Of a DNA stretch of 64,000 nt, positions 7,910-18,036 are shown one piece after another; within the stretch, counting starts at the first letter, position 1, and the number at the start of each line of letters is the position of its first letter. The notes under the pieces were generated by a model. That model saw only the letters and a program-made list of their open reading frames with translations, was not told where the DNA came from and made no database searches. The translations under genes and the position numbers were made by a program. Source of the DNA: Phytophthora colocasiae (Eukaryota; Oomycota; Peronosporomycetes; Peronosporales; Peronosporaceae); the NCBI GenBank assembly GCA_018806915.1, contig JAGKQI010000078.1:124001-188000 (forward strand), read 5' to 3'.

Positions 7910-10264
7910 TTAGATGGTCCCAGACACAGCACCAGCAACTGTGGATGCTGCTCCTTGGAGAGACTTGAGCCAGCATGTTCCGCCGTTGTAATTCGTCCAC
8001 GTGAACAGTTTACAGCCTGGCCGGGCCCTGCAGATAGCGCAACAGCCATTTGCCGTTCCACTGAGAGCATTACCGATGTCGTTTCCAGCGTAGTCAACGT
8101 TGTTCAACAAATTGCAAGTAGGTGAAGTTGAACTGATTTGGGCAGATCTCGCTCCCGTCTTGGGCGTAGTCCCCCCCTTAGCACTCTTGAGCCAACATGT
8201 TCCAGAATTGTAATTCGTCCATGTATAAGCACCACATCCACTTCGAGCTTTGCACATCGCGCAACAACCCTCCGCGTTGCTGCTTAACGAATTACCGACG
8301 TCATTTCCAGTGTAGTCGACGTTTTCTTCAATTGCAGTACAACTTGAAGTTGAACCTCCATTCAACGTGGCAGAAACTGACCCCGTTTGCGTTTGTGTAC
8401 TGCCCTTCGCACTCTTTAACCAGCATGTGCCGCCGTTGTAATTGCTCCAGGTGTACGCCTTGCAAGTGCTGATACTAGCACAGATATCGCAACATCCACT
8501 GGCGGCTGCGCTTGGTCTGTTCGCCACATCATTTCCGATATAGTTGATATTGTTCTCCACAGTCGAACATGACGAACTGGACCCGCCGGTGTTAGCAGCG
8601 ATATAACTCTTAGCTTGATCCGCAGCCTCGCGACCGATGTACATAATAAACCCGTACGGATTCACTGTACCGTCACGCATTGCACTGCCATCAGCAACGA
8701 ACACATTGGTCGTACCGATGACGCGCATCTTTTCATCCGCACAGCGCTTCGAGTCTGCTGAATTGCTTGAAACGTAACAACTACCGCCGAAGTGGTGCGT
8801 GATAAACCCGCGGTTGGCTGCCACCCAGTTCGCTACCGACGCATTATCAGACGCAGCAGAGAGGAATGTAGCTCCTTGTGCTACCATTGCACTGACAGTG
8901 CGTTGAGCGTACGACTGTAACGCTGCCAGATCTCGACTGGTGCTAAAATATGGAGTGCCTTCGTTAAACGCTTTCCAGTTGGTATTACCGTCGAAACCGG
9001 ACGCTGCCCTTGACTCGGGATTATTCACATACAGCGCAAGTGTGAAGGCGTTTGTTCGGCTGTAGAATTCTCCGAATCCATTTGTTAAAGCAGTGGATTG
9101 GAACTCGTAGGTACGTCCTTGAACGTCATAGTTCTCGTAGCTGACTAGCGTTGGCCCTGAGCTCGCCCACGGCCCACTGAAGCCTTGATTCATGTACTGG
9201 TTGATGGCCCAGCTCGGTTTGTTCTTATACAGGAACGAACTCATCTGTGGGTGTGAGAACGAAGCAAACACCACATTGGTGTCGAACAGATTCCGGCCAA
9301 CATTCGCATTGACGACCCACCCAGCTGCTTGAGAGACACCACCGAAGCCATTGCGTCCATTTAGCAAGTTGAGTTGTGCACTAGGGCCGATGCCACTTTG
9401 AATGAGCACTTTAGGTGTGCTTAAAGCTCCGGCTGCCATTAAAACAGTACCACGAGAGGATAGTAGAGCTTGTGCCCCTCCGTTATAGACGACTCCAGTA
9501 GCTTTACCACCTGAGACGCGTAGGATGTAGTCCACCTTCGCCCCAGTCAGTAGCCGCACATTGCTTCGAGTGCTCATTAAACCCCAGAAGGCACTAGCAG
9601 GAGAATCACGTTTGCCGTTTTTAAAGGTGAACGGTGCGTGGCCAAACGTTTTGCTCTTACTGTTGCGTGCTGCAGCGTCATTGATTGTACGTTCAGCATA
9701 TCCTCTCTGAAGCAGAGCCTTGGACACGATCGAGTACCCTTCTTGAGTGTACCAGACCCCATCACTTGACGGCCTATCCGTGTGGCCATGAAGTCTCTCG
9801 TTGTCGTCCATCTTGGAGACCATTTGAGCTGCTGAGAATGGCCACTGCATGTTAGTGACGTAAGCGTCTGGTGGACGGAAGTAAAGTGCAGCGTTGATCG
9901 ACGAGCAACCGCCCACGAGTTTACCCAACCACATGTACTGGTCGCTGATCCAGTCCACTCGGTACTGCTCATTCGCGGGATTGTAGATGACGTTGTCGTA
10001 TTCCCCGGGGATATCGAATTTCGTGAGAGCTCTACCTTGAGCATAGTCTGGAGAGTCGGTCCCCCCGGTGGCGGCTAACGATTTAGGACCAGCTTCGAGG
10101 ATTAAGACCGAGACACTGGCATCTCGTGATAAGTACTCAGCAGCAACCAGACCACCAGGTCCACTGCCAACAATAATGGCATCATAGGATTGGGCATCAA
10201 CGAATGATGGAGCAGCGAGGGAGAGTAGAGCACCAGCCCAACACCGGAAGCTACGAAGACGCAT
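7910..10264 (-). CDS. Secreted GMC oxidoreductase (cellobiose/choline dehydrogenase-like) with three C-terminal PAN modules
   Basis: 784 residues. The N-terminal signal peptide MRLRSFRCWAGALLSLAAPS...DAQ is followed by the FAD-binding GMC core: dinucleotide motif IIVGSGPGGLVAAEYL (~29-44), LEAGP, the GGCSSINAALYFRP signature, GALSTPKVLIQSGIGP, and the C-terminal catalytic pair with His in THHFGGSC and Asn in GTVNPYGF. After a short Ser/Gly linker come three ~70-residue repeats of the pattern VDYxGNDIG...GCCxxC...GCxAYTWxNYNxGTCWLKSxKG. These are the PAN/apple-type modules typical of oomycete CBEL-like cell-wall proteins. By family it oxidises an alcohol or sugar substrate outside the cell and passes electrons to O2 or an acceptor. 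The PAN modules probably tether it to polysaccharide. The exact substrate cannot be deduced. The frame is complete, with no intron visible. Confidence 0.9.
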   Translation of the reverse strand: MRLRSFRCWAGALLSLAAPSFVDAQSYDAIIVGSGPGGLVAAEYLSRDASVSVLILEAGPKSLAATGGTDSPDYAQGRALTKFDIPGEYDNVIYNPANEQYRVDWISDQYMWLGKLVGGCSSINAALYFRPPDAYVTNMQWPFSAAQMVSKMDDNERLHGHTDRPSSDGVWYTQEGYSIVSKALLQRGYAERTINDAAARNSKSKTFGHAPFTFKNGKRDSPASAFWGLMSTRSNVRLLTGAKVDYILRVSGGKATGVVYNGGAQALLSSRGTVLMAAGALSTPKVLIQSGIGPSAQLNLLNGRNGFGGVSQAAGWVVNANVGRNLFDTNVVFASFSHPQMSSFLYKNKPSWAINQYMNQGFSGPWASSGPTLVSYENYDVQGRTYEFQSTALTNGFGEFYSRTNAFTLALYVNNPESRAASGFDGNTNWKAFNEGTPYFSTSRDLAALQSYAQRTVSAMVAQGATFLSAASDNASVANWVAANRGFITHHFGGSCYVSSNSADSKRCADEKMRVIGTTNVFVADGSAMRDGTVNPYGFIMYIGREAADQAKSYIAANTGGSSSSCSTVENNINYIGNDVANRPSAAASGCCDICASISTCKAYTWSNYNGGTCWLKSAKGSTQTQTGSVSATLNGGSTSSCTAIEENVDYTGNDVGNSLSSNAEGCCAMCKARSGCGAYTWTNYNSGTCWLKSAKGGTTPKTGARSAQISSTSPTCNLLNNVDYAGNDIGNALSGTANGCCAICRARPGCKLFTWTNYNGGTCWLKSLQGAASTVAGAVSGTI

Positions 10265-10680
10265 CCGTTCGAATCAGGATCAACTGTACCAAGAGGCGGT
10301 GAGTTCGGGAATGGCGCGATCTTCTCGAGATCAAAGGGCCTCATGGACGGTGGAAAGCTAGTCCCTACGAACAGTAAAAGTTTTGCACTTCTGCGTTTCT
10401 GGACTCTGTACCCGGATTGTAAATGGTTCAAGTAGAGGAGTGTATGTCGCAGGGGTTTCCGCATGCTGGAAACTATGGATGCAAAAAACTTAGTTAGAAA
10501 ACGCTTATAGAGTATGTTCTTGGTATCCATAAAATATATCGGTACTTTACTGCCTACGGTTTTGGCGCTTTCTTTCGAGATACCCACCGTGCGAGAATTG
10601 TCGAAGCTCTGGTACAAGTGTCAAGGTAGACTCAAATCAGTTGCAGACCTCAACAATATGTCATACACATTTACAGTACA
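10265..10680. other. Intergenic region upstream of the GMC-PAN gene
   Basis: About 415 bp with no supported gene. On the minus strand, roughly 40-55 nt before the oxidoreductase ATG (plus positions ~10304-10318), lies CGCCATTCCCGAACTC, which loosely resembles the oomycete Inr core (TCATTYYNCA type). This is weak evidence for a start-site element. The right end passes into the 66-bp tandem duplication that begins at 10681. Confidence 0.3.
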
Positions 10681-10811
10681 ATGCACGTACTGGAGCAAAA
10701 TCGGTGGTACTCGGCTGGGATTCTTCATAGCAAAACCTTTGAGTTAATGCACGTACTGGAGCAAAATCGGTGGTACTCGGCTGGGATTCTTCATAGCAAA
10801 ACCTTTGAGTT
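10681..10811. repeat. 66-bp tandem duplication at the 3' end of the unknown gene at 10744-11893
   Basis: The block 10681-10746 (starting atgcacgtactggagc) is repeated at 10747-10811 without visible substitutions. On the minus strand it copies the last ~22 codons of the unknown gene. The junction creates the TAA stop at 10744-10746, so the copy further downstream becomes non-coding. Perfect identity means it is recent (or an assembly artefact). Confidence 0.9.
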
Positions 10812-11893
10812 GACGGTCAAACTTGCCTAGATACGCTCGCATTTTAGGTGTGTCCTCTGCTTTTTGCGACTCATATATCCACTCTGCAAGAACTTTCCCG
10901 ATATGAGCGAAACGACTCCATTCTTCTTCAGATCGTGTAGTATCAGTAAGGAAAAGACTGGCAAGTTTACCGAGAGGTTGCTCCAGTTGATCCTTTAAAA
11001 TCAGTAAGGAAAAGACTGGCAAGTTTACCGAGAGGTTGCTCCAGTTGATCTGCATGTAACGGTCCACCTTGAGACACAAGTTCGATAAGAACTTCCATCT
11101 TGTGCAGTAAATCTGGAGCCACCACCTCACGAAAACCTCTAATGGACCCCGATGTAGCCTCAAATGACGAATCTGAAAGACATTTTGGCCATCCTGGATG
11201 CTTCCTTGCATGATGGAAGATATGCTTCAAATTGGCACTAGTCGTTGAAACCCATTTCGCGCTCAATTCTGTCTTTGCGTCATGACGGATAAGTTCTGGT
11301 AACTGCACCATGGCGTCGCTAAACTCTTCAGCCAATTTCAAGCTTGGAATTCTCCCGTCGTGCGTCAACTTCCGCATTTGTAAGATTGCGTTAGCAGATG
11401 TCTCTACCAAGCCAGCCAAAGCCTGATGGCGAAGTGTTGCTGGAGTGTCGTTACAGACACTTGAACACTCCGTGACGGACTGAACAACCTTCTCAATACT
11501 CCGACGAAGCTGGGTATCTTTTTCCATTTCTAATTGTGTGCCTTGACGCTCGCTTTGTGGCGCATCTTCATCGTCTTCATTCTCTCGTGACCGTATAGTT
11601 CCAATATCATCGAGATTGTCGCCACCATTTTGTTTCTCTTCATCTCGTTCTTCTTTCTCTTCCTTCTCAGTTTCCGTCTCGGATTCAAGTTCTAGTTTGG
11701 CATAATAATTGTTCTTCAAGACGATGGCACGAGTGTCGGCGCGGATTTCGTCCAGTAGCTGCTCGATACTGATGAGCATGGGGGCCAGAGTCGTGGAGGT
11801 ATGGCAAGAGGAGGTGGCATAAACCGGAGAGGGATGAGCCACGCGGTTGGCAATCCGGGAGAGCTGTAGCTGAACATCAACCAGCAACTCCAT
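10744..11893 (-). pseudogene. Unknown acidic protein, paralogue of 12173-13396, broken by a 58-bp tandem duplication
   Basis: It starts MELLVDVQLQLSRIA at 11893, parallel to MDLLLDVQLQLSRVV in the intact neighbour. The first ~290 residues align well: the N-terminal helical region with ELLDEIRA-T-RAI, a Glu/Asp/Lys-rich middle, then SIEKVVQSVTECS...LAEEFSDAMVQLPELI. At 10942-11050 a 51-bp block is present twice with period 58 bp, which shifts the frame. Translation from 11893 therefore stops after LTDFKGSTGATSR (stop near 10967). The remaining C-terminal ~70 codons (EEEWSRFAHIGKVLAEWIYESQKA...VPPILLQYVH) lie in the other frame, down to 10744. I recognise no domain in this family. No signal peptide or membrane segment is seen, so a cytosolic or nuclear location is inferred. 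Confidence 0.8.
10942..11050. repeat. 58-bp-period tandem duplication inside the unknown gene
   Basis: The 51-bp block at 10942-10992 (atcagtaaggaaaagactgg...) recurs at 11000-11050, separated by the 7-nt spacer ctttaaa. The unit of 58 nt is not a multiple of three, so the duplication itself causes the frameshift in the minus-strand gene. Confidence 0.9.
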
Positions 11894-12172
11894 TTTCAGC
11901 TAACTCAGGGTGCTTGATATAGTTTAGAAGCAGGACGTCGAACCGCCTTACAGTTATATCTCTTGTAGAATACAAAGCCCTGAATCAGAAATTCGTCAAA
12001 CCTCATACTAAGTACATGTACAATTTGGTACCTAGCACCATGCAAACCTAACAACTGGAAGCTGAATTGGTTGCATTTTTTGGGGATTGGGACATCCATT
12101 TTACAAGTATTGTTGACGCTCTGAAACATACCACAACCAGATAAGACAGACGTAGATCAGTATCAGTACCGC

Positions 12173-13396
12173 TCAACAGTGTGGACATTCCATATACACG
12201 TACTCCAGCAATATAGGCGGTACTCGGTCGGGATTCTTCTTTGCAAAACCTCTTAGTTGAAGGTCAAATCTGAGGAGATGTTTCTGTGTTTTCGGGGGCT
12301 TCGTTGCCTTCTGTGACTTGTAGATCCACTCTGCCAGAGTCTTCCCAATAGCAGCAAATCGACCCCAATCCTCCTCTGTTCGTTTGGAATTCTTTTCCCT
12401 TGACTTGGCTGACTTGAAATCCAGACGCAACAAACTCGCAAGCTTTCCGACAGGTTTCTCCATTTGATCGGCACGTAATTGTCCACCTTTTGTCACGCGT
12501 TCGATGAAATGCTCCATCTTGCTGAGCGATTCTAGTGCCGCTACCCCCAAAAGGCCTCTAATTGCTTCCGGCGTAGACTCAAATGGCAAATCTGAAAGAC
12601 ATGACGGCCACATCGAATTTTTCTTCGCATAACTGCATAAATGCTTCAAGTTGTCACTCGTCGCTATGATCCAGTTCGGATTCACTTTTTTCCTTCCATG
12701 ATGACGAGTGATAATATCTGGAAGCTGCACCATTGCGTCGCTAAACCTTTCAGCAAGTTTCACACTTGGAATGCTACCGTCTCGCGTATTCTTTAGCATT
12801 TGCTTGATGCTGTGGGTGGATGCTTGGGTCACACGAGTCACAGCCGACCAGATAATTTTCGATGATGCATCTGTACTAACATGTGAGCACTCTGAAATGC
12901 ATTCGACAAGGTTCACGATGCTCCGTCGGAGCTGAGCTTCTTTCTCTGATTCCAACGGGACATCTTCATGTTTGTGCTGCGGTTCATCTTCATCGTCTCT
13001 AGTCTCACGAGATCGTTTTTCTCCAGTTTCATCACGAATTTCCACACTCTTTGGACTGCCTTCTTCTCGTTCGTCTTTCTCTTCGTCCTCTGTCTCTGTC
13101 TCGGATGCGTAGTCAACTATGTCTTCAGACTCTAATTTAATGCGAAAATCTTCAAATTCTGTTCGCCGTGTACTCGTATGGGTGGACGGTAGAGCCGTAC
13201 TCTTGATCGCACTGTTCTCAGAGATGATGGCACGGGTGGCAACGCGGATTTCGTCCAGTAATTCCTCGATATGGATGAGCACGGGGGTCATGACGGTCGT
13301 AGACGTAGAATCGGAGGTAGCAAAGGATTGAGCGGACTGAGTCAAGCTGCTGACAACCCGGGAGAGTTGTAGCTGGACATCAAGGAGCAGGTCCAT
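12173..13396 (-). CDS. Unknown acidic coiled protein (intact paralogue)
   Basis: 407 residues if started at the Met of MDLLLDVQLQLSRVV (ATG complement at 13394-13396). This start is chosen because it aligns with the start of the neighbouring paralogue. The frame is open 19 codons further upstream (to 13453), but those residues are not shared. Layout: a leucine-rich N-terminal helix region (1-70), a highly charged segment (~85-170) rich in Glu, Lys and Asp with several possible nuclear-localisation-type basic clusters, then a Leu/Ala helical C-terminal half (SIVNLVECISEC..., LAERFSDAMVQLPDII, EEDWGRFAAIGKTLAEWIYKSQKA, RVPPILLEYVY) ending in CPHC. I do not recognise the family and propose no function. 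It is divergent from TM-LRR member E, sharing a ~245-bp intergenic region. Confidence 0.75.
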   Translation of the reverse strand: MDLLLDVQLQLSRVVSSLTQSAQSFATSDSTSTTVMTPVLIHIEELLDEIRVATRAIISENSAIKSTALPSTHTSTRRTEFEDFRIKLESEDIVDYASETETEDEEKDEREEGSPKSVEIRDETGEKRSRETRDDEDEPQHKHEDVPLESEKEAQLRRSIVNLVECISECSHVSTDASSKIIWSAVTRVTQASTHSIKQMLKNTRDGSIPSVKLAERFSDAMVQLPDIITRHHGRKKVNPNWIIATSDNLKHLCSYAKKNSMWPSCLSDLPFESTPEAIRGLLGVAALESLSKMEHFIERVTKGGQLRADQMEKPVGKLASLLRLDFKSAKSREKNSKRTEEDWGRFAAIGKTLAEWIYKSQKATKPPKTQKHLLRFDLQLRGFAKKNPDRVPPILLEYVYMECPHC

Positions 13397-13640
13397 CTTC
13401 GGTCCTCTGATATACGTACAGTAAGTATACGGGTCCTTCAAGATTTTATACATTCCTTAAAAACCCTCTGGGTTATTTCTCTCCCTTTAAACCACCCAGC
13501 TGAATTAGTTTACCGATGTGAACTCGGGTTTCGGCCTGCGCTGGCGGTATTGTCGGTTACCGGTATGTGTTCTCGATTTCCCTCTTGGCATTACCACTGG
13601 TAACTGTAGCAAAAATAACTAGTACAACTAGGAGCTATAT

Positions 13641-15827
13641 ATGTTCCAGTTCTATCACAACTTATTCGACCTCACAGAGATGCCTCGACGTGTTAATCCT
13701 TCCAAGGCTCCAGGGCTCGCACAGATTCGTGCTCATGAACGAATCGCTCGCTTACGCACTGACAAATTCTCGCCCACTATGATGATATTCACGTGGATAG
13801 TTTTCCTATCACTTCATTTCGTGTGTTTCCTGTATTTTGCTACGGCGAGTTGGTGCTATTGGAAACTACCCAACACTCGATTGGATGCGTGGCTTTCTAT
13901 GCTATACATTGGAATGGGAACGGAATACCATCGTCTGATTGCGCTCGTACATGCTTTTATCGCTGTAGTTCACGCTGCTTACGTTATTTGGATGATCGGG
14001 TGGTCCTGCTGGAAAAACGACGTTGTTTTTGCTGTCTACAATGTTTTTAAACTCCCATCCCATCTCGATGGGGCTGGAGACGACTTGCCCGTGATTCCCC
14101 ATTTAAAGAATGGTATTTTCTGGATTTACAGAGGGGTATTCACACGAGATGGTTTTCTAGGGGTCGATGGACCAAATTTTGACTTTGTTTTACTGTGTCG
14201 AGAAATCTTAGAGACTGCGTTACAGACTCAACAAGCTTATCGGATGAGTCAGCTACTACCTCGGACGAACATTAACCGTGGCTATGCTGCTCTATTGGTT
14301 CTAAATTGTTGGACAACCGCTCTGGTACACTTTGTCTACCACGACCACGCTACCAGAAGACGTTTATTGGCACTTGTCTGTGACTGTATTTTAGATTTAG
14401 TGTCGTCGGTGGGAATTACTGTTGTTCTGGTGTCGATTTACGTTCATGACTTTGATTTTGCCATCTATGGCTTCCCGTTTTTGAAATGGTATGAAGATGT
14501 TTGGCGAGTTCACGCTATGAATGAGTTCCAAATGATCTTGGTGAGCTCGTGGGGAGACTTGGTCATGCGATTTGTATTTGCAATGAGCATGCTGGGAAAC
14601 CTCAACAACATGAAAAAGTTGGTTCGTGCACGACCATCGAAACCTCGCAAGGTAGGAACAAAAGGGCGACATCGTGCTACTGTAGTGGCTCCATTTCACG
14701 CAAGTTTCGCAAACGTGAAGAAGAATTTACCAAACTTTGATGGAGTTGATACTGCTCTTCTGAATTTTTGGGTAGCCAAATTCACTGAAATTGGCTTTTT
14801 CGTGTGGGGGTTGATGATTCTTGTAGTTCATTTACATGCCGAGTCAATCACGGAACTCCCGCAGTGTACGATGCAAGTGAAGCCGTGGTCTTCCTCTCGT
14901 CCTTCGTGTTCGTTGCTAGAGCTTAATTGCTATGAGTCCGGTTTTGAGGGGAGAACCGATGAGATCGTTCCACTATGGAATATGTTTGACCCTACAACTG
15001 TCGTTCGTGTTGTTGTTCGGCATTGCAATGAGCTAGAACTTCCAGATACTTTAACGAAGTTTTCGCATTTGAAGGAGCTTAAAATTTACAATTCTACTAT
15101 TACGACATGGGATTCAAGTGCTGCTATCACGCAGGCGAACCATCCCAAGCTAACAACCCTTTTTCTTATACGTGTAAACATGACGGACGGAGAACTTCCT
15201 CTAGGACTTCAGGATTTTGATTTCCCTCAATCTCTAGAAGATATTGAGTTTTGCGTCACGAATTTGCGTTCTTTGCCTGAAGATCTGGACTTAAAATGGC
15301 CACAGTACGCGAGTATTTACCTGGAAGCCAGTGAGTTTGTTGAAGTTCCGTCATCCTTGATCAGTCTTGCTCCCTACGACTTGTCGATGTCTATGAATCC
15401 AATTTCTACCATTCCGAAGGAGCTCTTTGAGAGCGAATCAGTTGCATTCCTAAGTTTTGGCGGAACGCTAGTCTCTGAACTGCCTAGCGATGTAGTGGAA
15501 CTGGCATCGTCGCTGTATGAAATAAACCTGAGTAATACCAACATTTCGTTCTTTTGGTCGTGGATTGATCCATTGGTGGTCGTGCCCGCTACCACTCCCC
15601 CAATTACGGCTGGTAATACGCCGTACTGTTATGCCATCCAGCGCGTTTTTGAAAATACGAGTGGAGTTTTCTCGTTTCCTTACGTAAATTTGGGAAACGA
15701 GGCATCCATTTTGGCAAATACTTCAATGAGCAATTGGCATAACCTGAAAAATGCCGTATCTTGCGAGGTAGAGATCAGCACGTATTACCCCTTAGAATTC
15801 GAGGACGAGTACAGTATGTTGAATTAA
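13641..15827 (+). CDS. TM-LRR member E (intact)
   Basis: 728 residues from the ATG at 13641. A second in-frame ATG at 13680 (MPRRVNPSK) gives 715 residues and may be the true start, because the preceding 13 codons are not shared with paralogues. Hydrophobic segments: FTWIVFLSLHFVCFLYFATA, LIALVHAFIAVVHAAYVIWMI, GYAALLVLNCWTTALVHFVY, CILDLVSSVGITVVLVSIYV, a weaker one at LVSSWGDLVMRFVFAMSML, and FFVWGLMILVVHLHAES. It carries the loop CREILETALQTQQAYRMSQ and the motif GVDGPNFD. The C-terminal ~330 residues are the Cys-containing LRR-like ectodomain with conserved sequons and the tail YPLEFEDEYS. It belongs to the E-K subfamily (N-terminal 'LPxTxLDxWLxxxxxGMGxEYH' block). It is directly followed by member F, 84 bp downstream, in the same direction. 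Confidence 0.9.
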   Translation: MFQFYHNLFDLTEMPRRVNPSKAPGLAQIRAHERIARLRTDKFSPTMMIFTWIVFLSLHFVCFLYFATASWCYWKLPNTRLDAWLSMLYIGMGTEYHRLIALVHAFIAVVHAAYVIWMIGWSCWKNDVVFAVYNVFKLPSHLDGAGDDLPVIPHLKNGIFWIYRGVFTRDGFLGVDGPNFDFVLLCREILETALQTQQAYRMSQLLPRTNINRGYAALLVLNCWTTALVHFVYHDHATRRRLLALVCDCILDLVSSVGITVVLVSIYVHDFDFAIYGFPFLKWYEDVWRVHAMNEFQMILVSSWGDLVMRFVFAMSMLGNLNNMKKLVRARPSKPRKVGTKGRHRATVVAPFHASFANVKKNLPNFDGVDTALLNFWVAKFTEIGFFVWGLMILVVHLHAESITELPQCTMQVKPWSSSRPSCSLLELNCYESGFEGRTDEIVPLWNMFDPTTVVRVVVRHCNELELPDTLTKFSHLKELKIYNSTITTWDSSAAITQANHPKLTTLFLIRVNMTDGELPLGLQDFDFPQSLEDIEFCVTNLRSLPEDLDLKWPQYASIYLEASEFVEVPSSLISLAPYDLSMSMNPISTIPKELFESESVAFLSFGGTLVSELPSDVVELASSLYEINLSNTNISFFWSWIDPLVVVPATTPPITAGNTPYCYAIQRVFENTSGVFSFPYVNLGNEASILANTSMSNWHNLKNAVSCEVEISTYYPLEFEDEYSMLN

Positions 15828-15911
15828 ACTGATGCGTACTATAAATGAATCCCACTAGTGTTCACTTGACTTTCAGAATTAGCCTTTCAGTCTCGCGCAA
15901 GGTCTTTAAAG

Positions 15912-18030
15912 ATGATGATAGTTGTCCAGAGGGCTGGACAAGCGGCTCCTAGCTCTGACGACCTCTCTCCCAACAAAAATCCAATTGAAAGCGCGTTTTC
16001 GCCATTGATATTGCGACTTTGCTGGTTTTGTTTCGTTACTCTTCATGTTTTCTGCGGGTTGTATTTCACAGTGATGGCAATTGCCTACTCTGAACTACCC
16101 AATACTACCTTCGGACGGTGGCTCTACTTTTATGACCTCGGCTTGGACCCAGAGTATGATGAAGTTATCTCGATAGTTTATGGCTGTATCGCAGCAATTC
16201 ACGTGGGATATTTGATCTGGATGCTTGTGTGGTCGCTATATAACCGGAGTTTCCTATTCGCGGTGTATAATGTGTTCGGAAGTCCAACACCAGCTACTAA
16301 AGCCACGGAAAAGCGATTAACGCACACAATATGGGACTCATACCGAGCGTTTCTATTGAAAATGAGCCTCCTAGGAGTGGACGGCCCCTACTTCGATCTT
16401 CTCCTCTTCTGCAGAGAGACTTTGGAAACTGCACTACAAACTCATCAAGCGTACAGGATGAGTTTATTACTCCCTCGTAGTGAATTGAATCGTGTGTATG
16501 TGGGGTTATTAGTCCTCAATTGCTGGTCAACTACCGTTGTACACAGCGTTTTCCATGGCAGTTATACCAAGCGACGATTTTACGCAATAGCAAGCGATTG
16601 TATACTGGATTTGGTCACTTCCGTTGGGATTTCGATCGCGTTGCTTACCATTTACTTACCGGATTTCGACTTTCAGATTAACGATTTCCCAGTGCACAAA
16701 TGGTACGAGGACGTTTGGATGATGCACGTGATCAGCGAGTTTCAAATTCTACTGGTAACGTCGTGGGGAGATTTAGTCATGCGAGTCATCTTTGCGCTCA
16801 GTATGGTCATTAACATGAATAACATGAAAAAACTGCTGAGTACAGCAATCCCAGACGTCGCTGAATCGAGACGAGTGAGCGCCAATCGCCGGTTGTCAGC
16901 AGTTTTACCCCGACATCCGAGTTTAGGCAACATGGAATCCACCGGAAGACCCAACAAACTGCGAATGGCCATGAGAATGGAGTCGCGCCTCACACAAACT
17001 CTTTTTCTAGCTTGGGGGATTCTGATTTTATGTCTTCACACGTATGCCGAGTCGATCATCGGTCCACATCAGTGCAGAATGCAGGTGAAGCCTTGGTTCA
17101 TTTCAGACCCGGCGTGCTCTCTCATGGTACTTGACTGCTACAAATCGAACATAACTGGTGTTGAGGATGAAGTTATTGCTCAATGGAGTTCGTTTGACCC
17201 AACCAGTACTTCTGGCGTTGTGATTCACCACTGCACGAATTTTGAAATGCCAGACTTCTTGCGTGAGTTTTCCAATTTGAAATTACTCAAATTTTACAAT
17301 TCGACTATCTTGAGCTGGACTGAAAGCGCAGCTATTACACAGACACACCACCCCAACCTTATCATGTTGTTCCTAGTTCGGGTGACTCTACCAGACGGGC
17401 AATTGCCTGCTGGAATGCACGCAACAGACTTCCCAAGAAATTTAGGAGACATCGAAATCTGTCACACAAATTTACGGACTTTACCGGACGATATCGACAC
17501 GAAGTGGTCGCAGCTCGCGAGTATTTACATTGAAGCATGCAATTTCACAGAAGTTCCGGCCTCACTGGCTAGACTAGCCCCGTACGACTTGTCTTTGGCT
17601 ATGAACTCAATTTCTAAGATCCCAGCCAAATTACTGGAAGGCGGAATGGTTTTCCTGCATATTGGAGCTACCGCAATCTCAAAACTTCCTAAAAACGTTG
17701 AAGATGCATCAGCGTTGGAACAAATACGAGTGGATAACACGGAGATTTCTTTCTTTTGGGATTGGATCGACCCTGTTATTGAGAATGCAGGTGCTGTTCT
17801 TTCAGATGTCCCTAGCTCCCAACACTCCCTACTGTTCAGATTTAGAACGCATTTTGAATCGAACACAGACGGAGTTTACAGCAGCACAGTATCAACAGCA
17901 ATCTCGTTATTTATCTGATGCATCGGAGGAGAACTGGGTTCTACTTAAGCAAGCAGTATCGTGCGGAGAATGGCCAGTGATTCTTTATCCGATCGATACA
18001 GAAGATAAAAACAGTGGAATCAAGATGTGA
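15912..18030 (+). pseudogene. TM-LRR member F, full length with one frameshift near its C-terminus
   Basis: The ATG at 15912 opens MMIVVQRAGQ. The frame is uninterrupted through all membrane segments, the CRETLETALQTHQAYRMSL loop and most of the ectodomain, to about residue 630 (DWIDPVIENAGAVLSD). Near 17805-17815 the frame shifts by one base: the true continuation LAPNTPYCSDLERILNRTQ...YPIDTEDKNSGIKM lies in the next frame and ends at TGA 18028-18030, while the original frame drifts into unrelated residues and stops at 17918. The remaining ~70 codons are well conserved, so the lesion is recent or a sequencing error. If it is real, the product loses the conserved Cys and the YP-x-x-ED tail. 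The stop is only 6 bp from the convergent PAN gene stop. Confidence 0.8.
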
Positions 18031-18036
18031 AACTTT

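Noticed and set aside
10102..10617. Minus-strand frame overlapping the GMC start
   Set aside because: Out-of-frame shadow of the GMC N-terminus and its leader.
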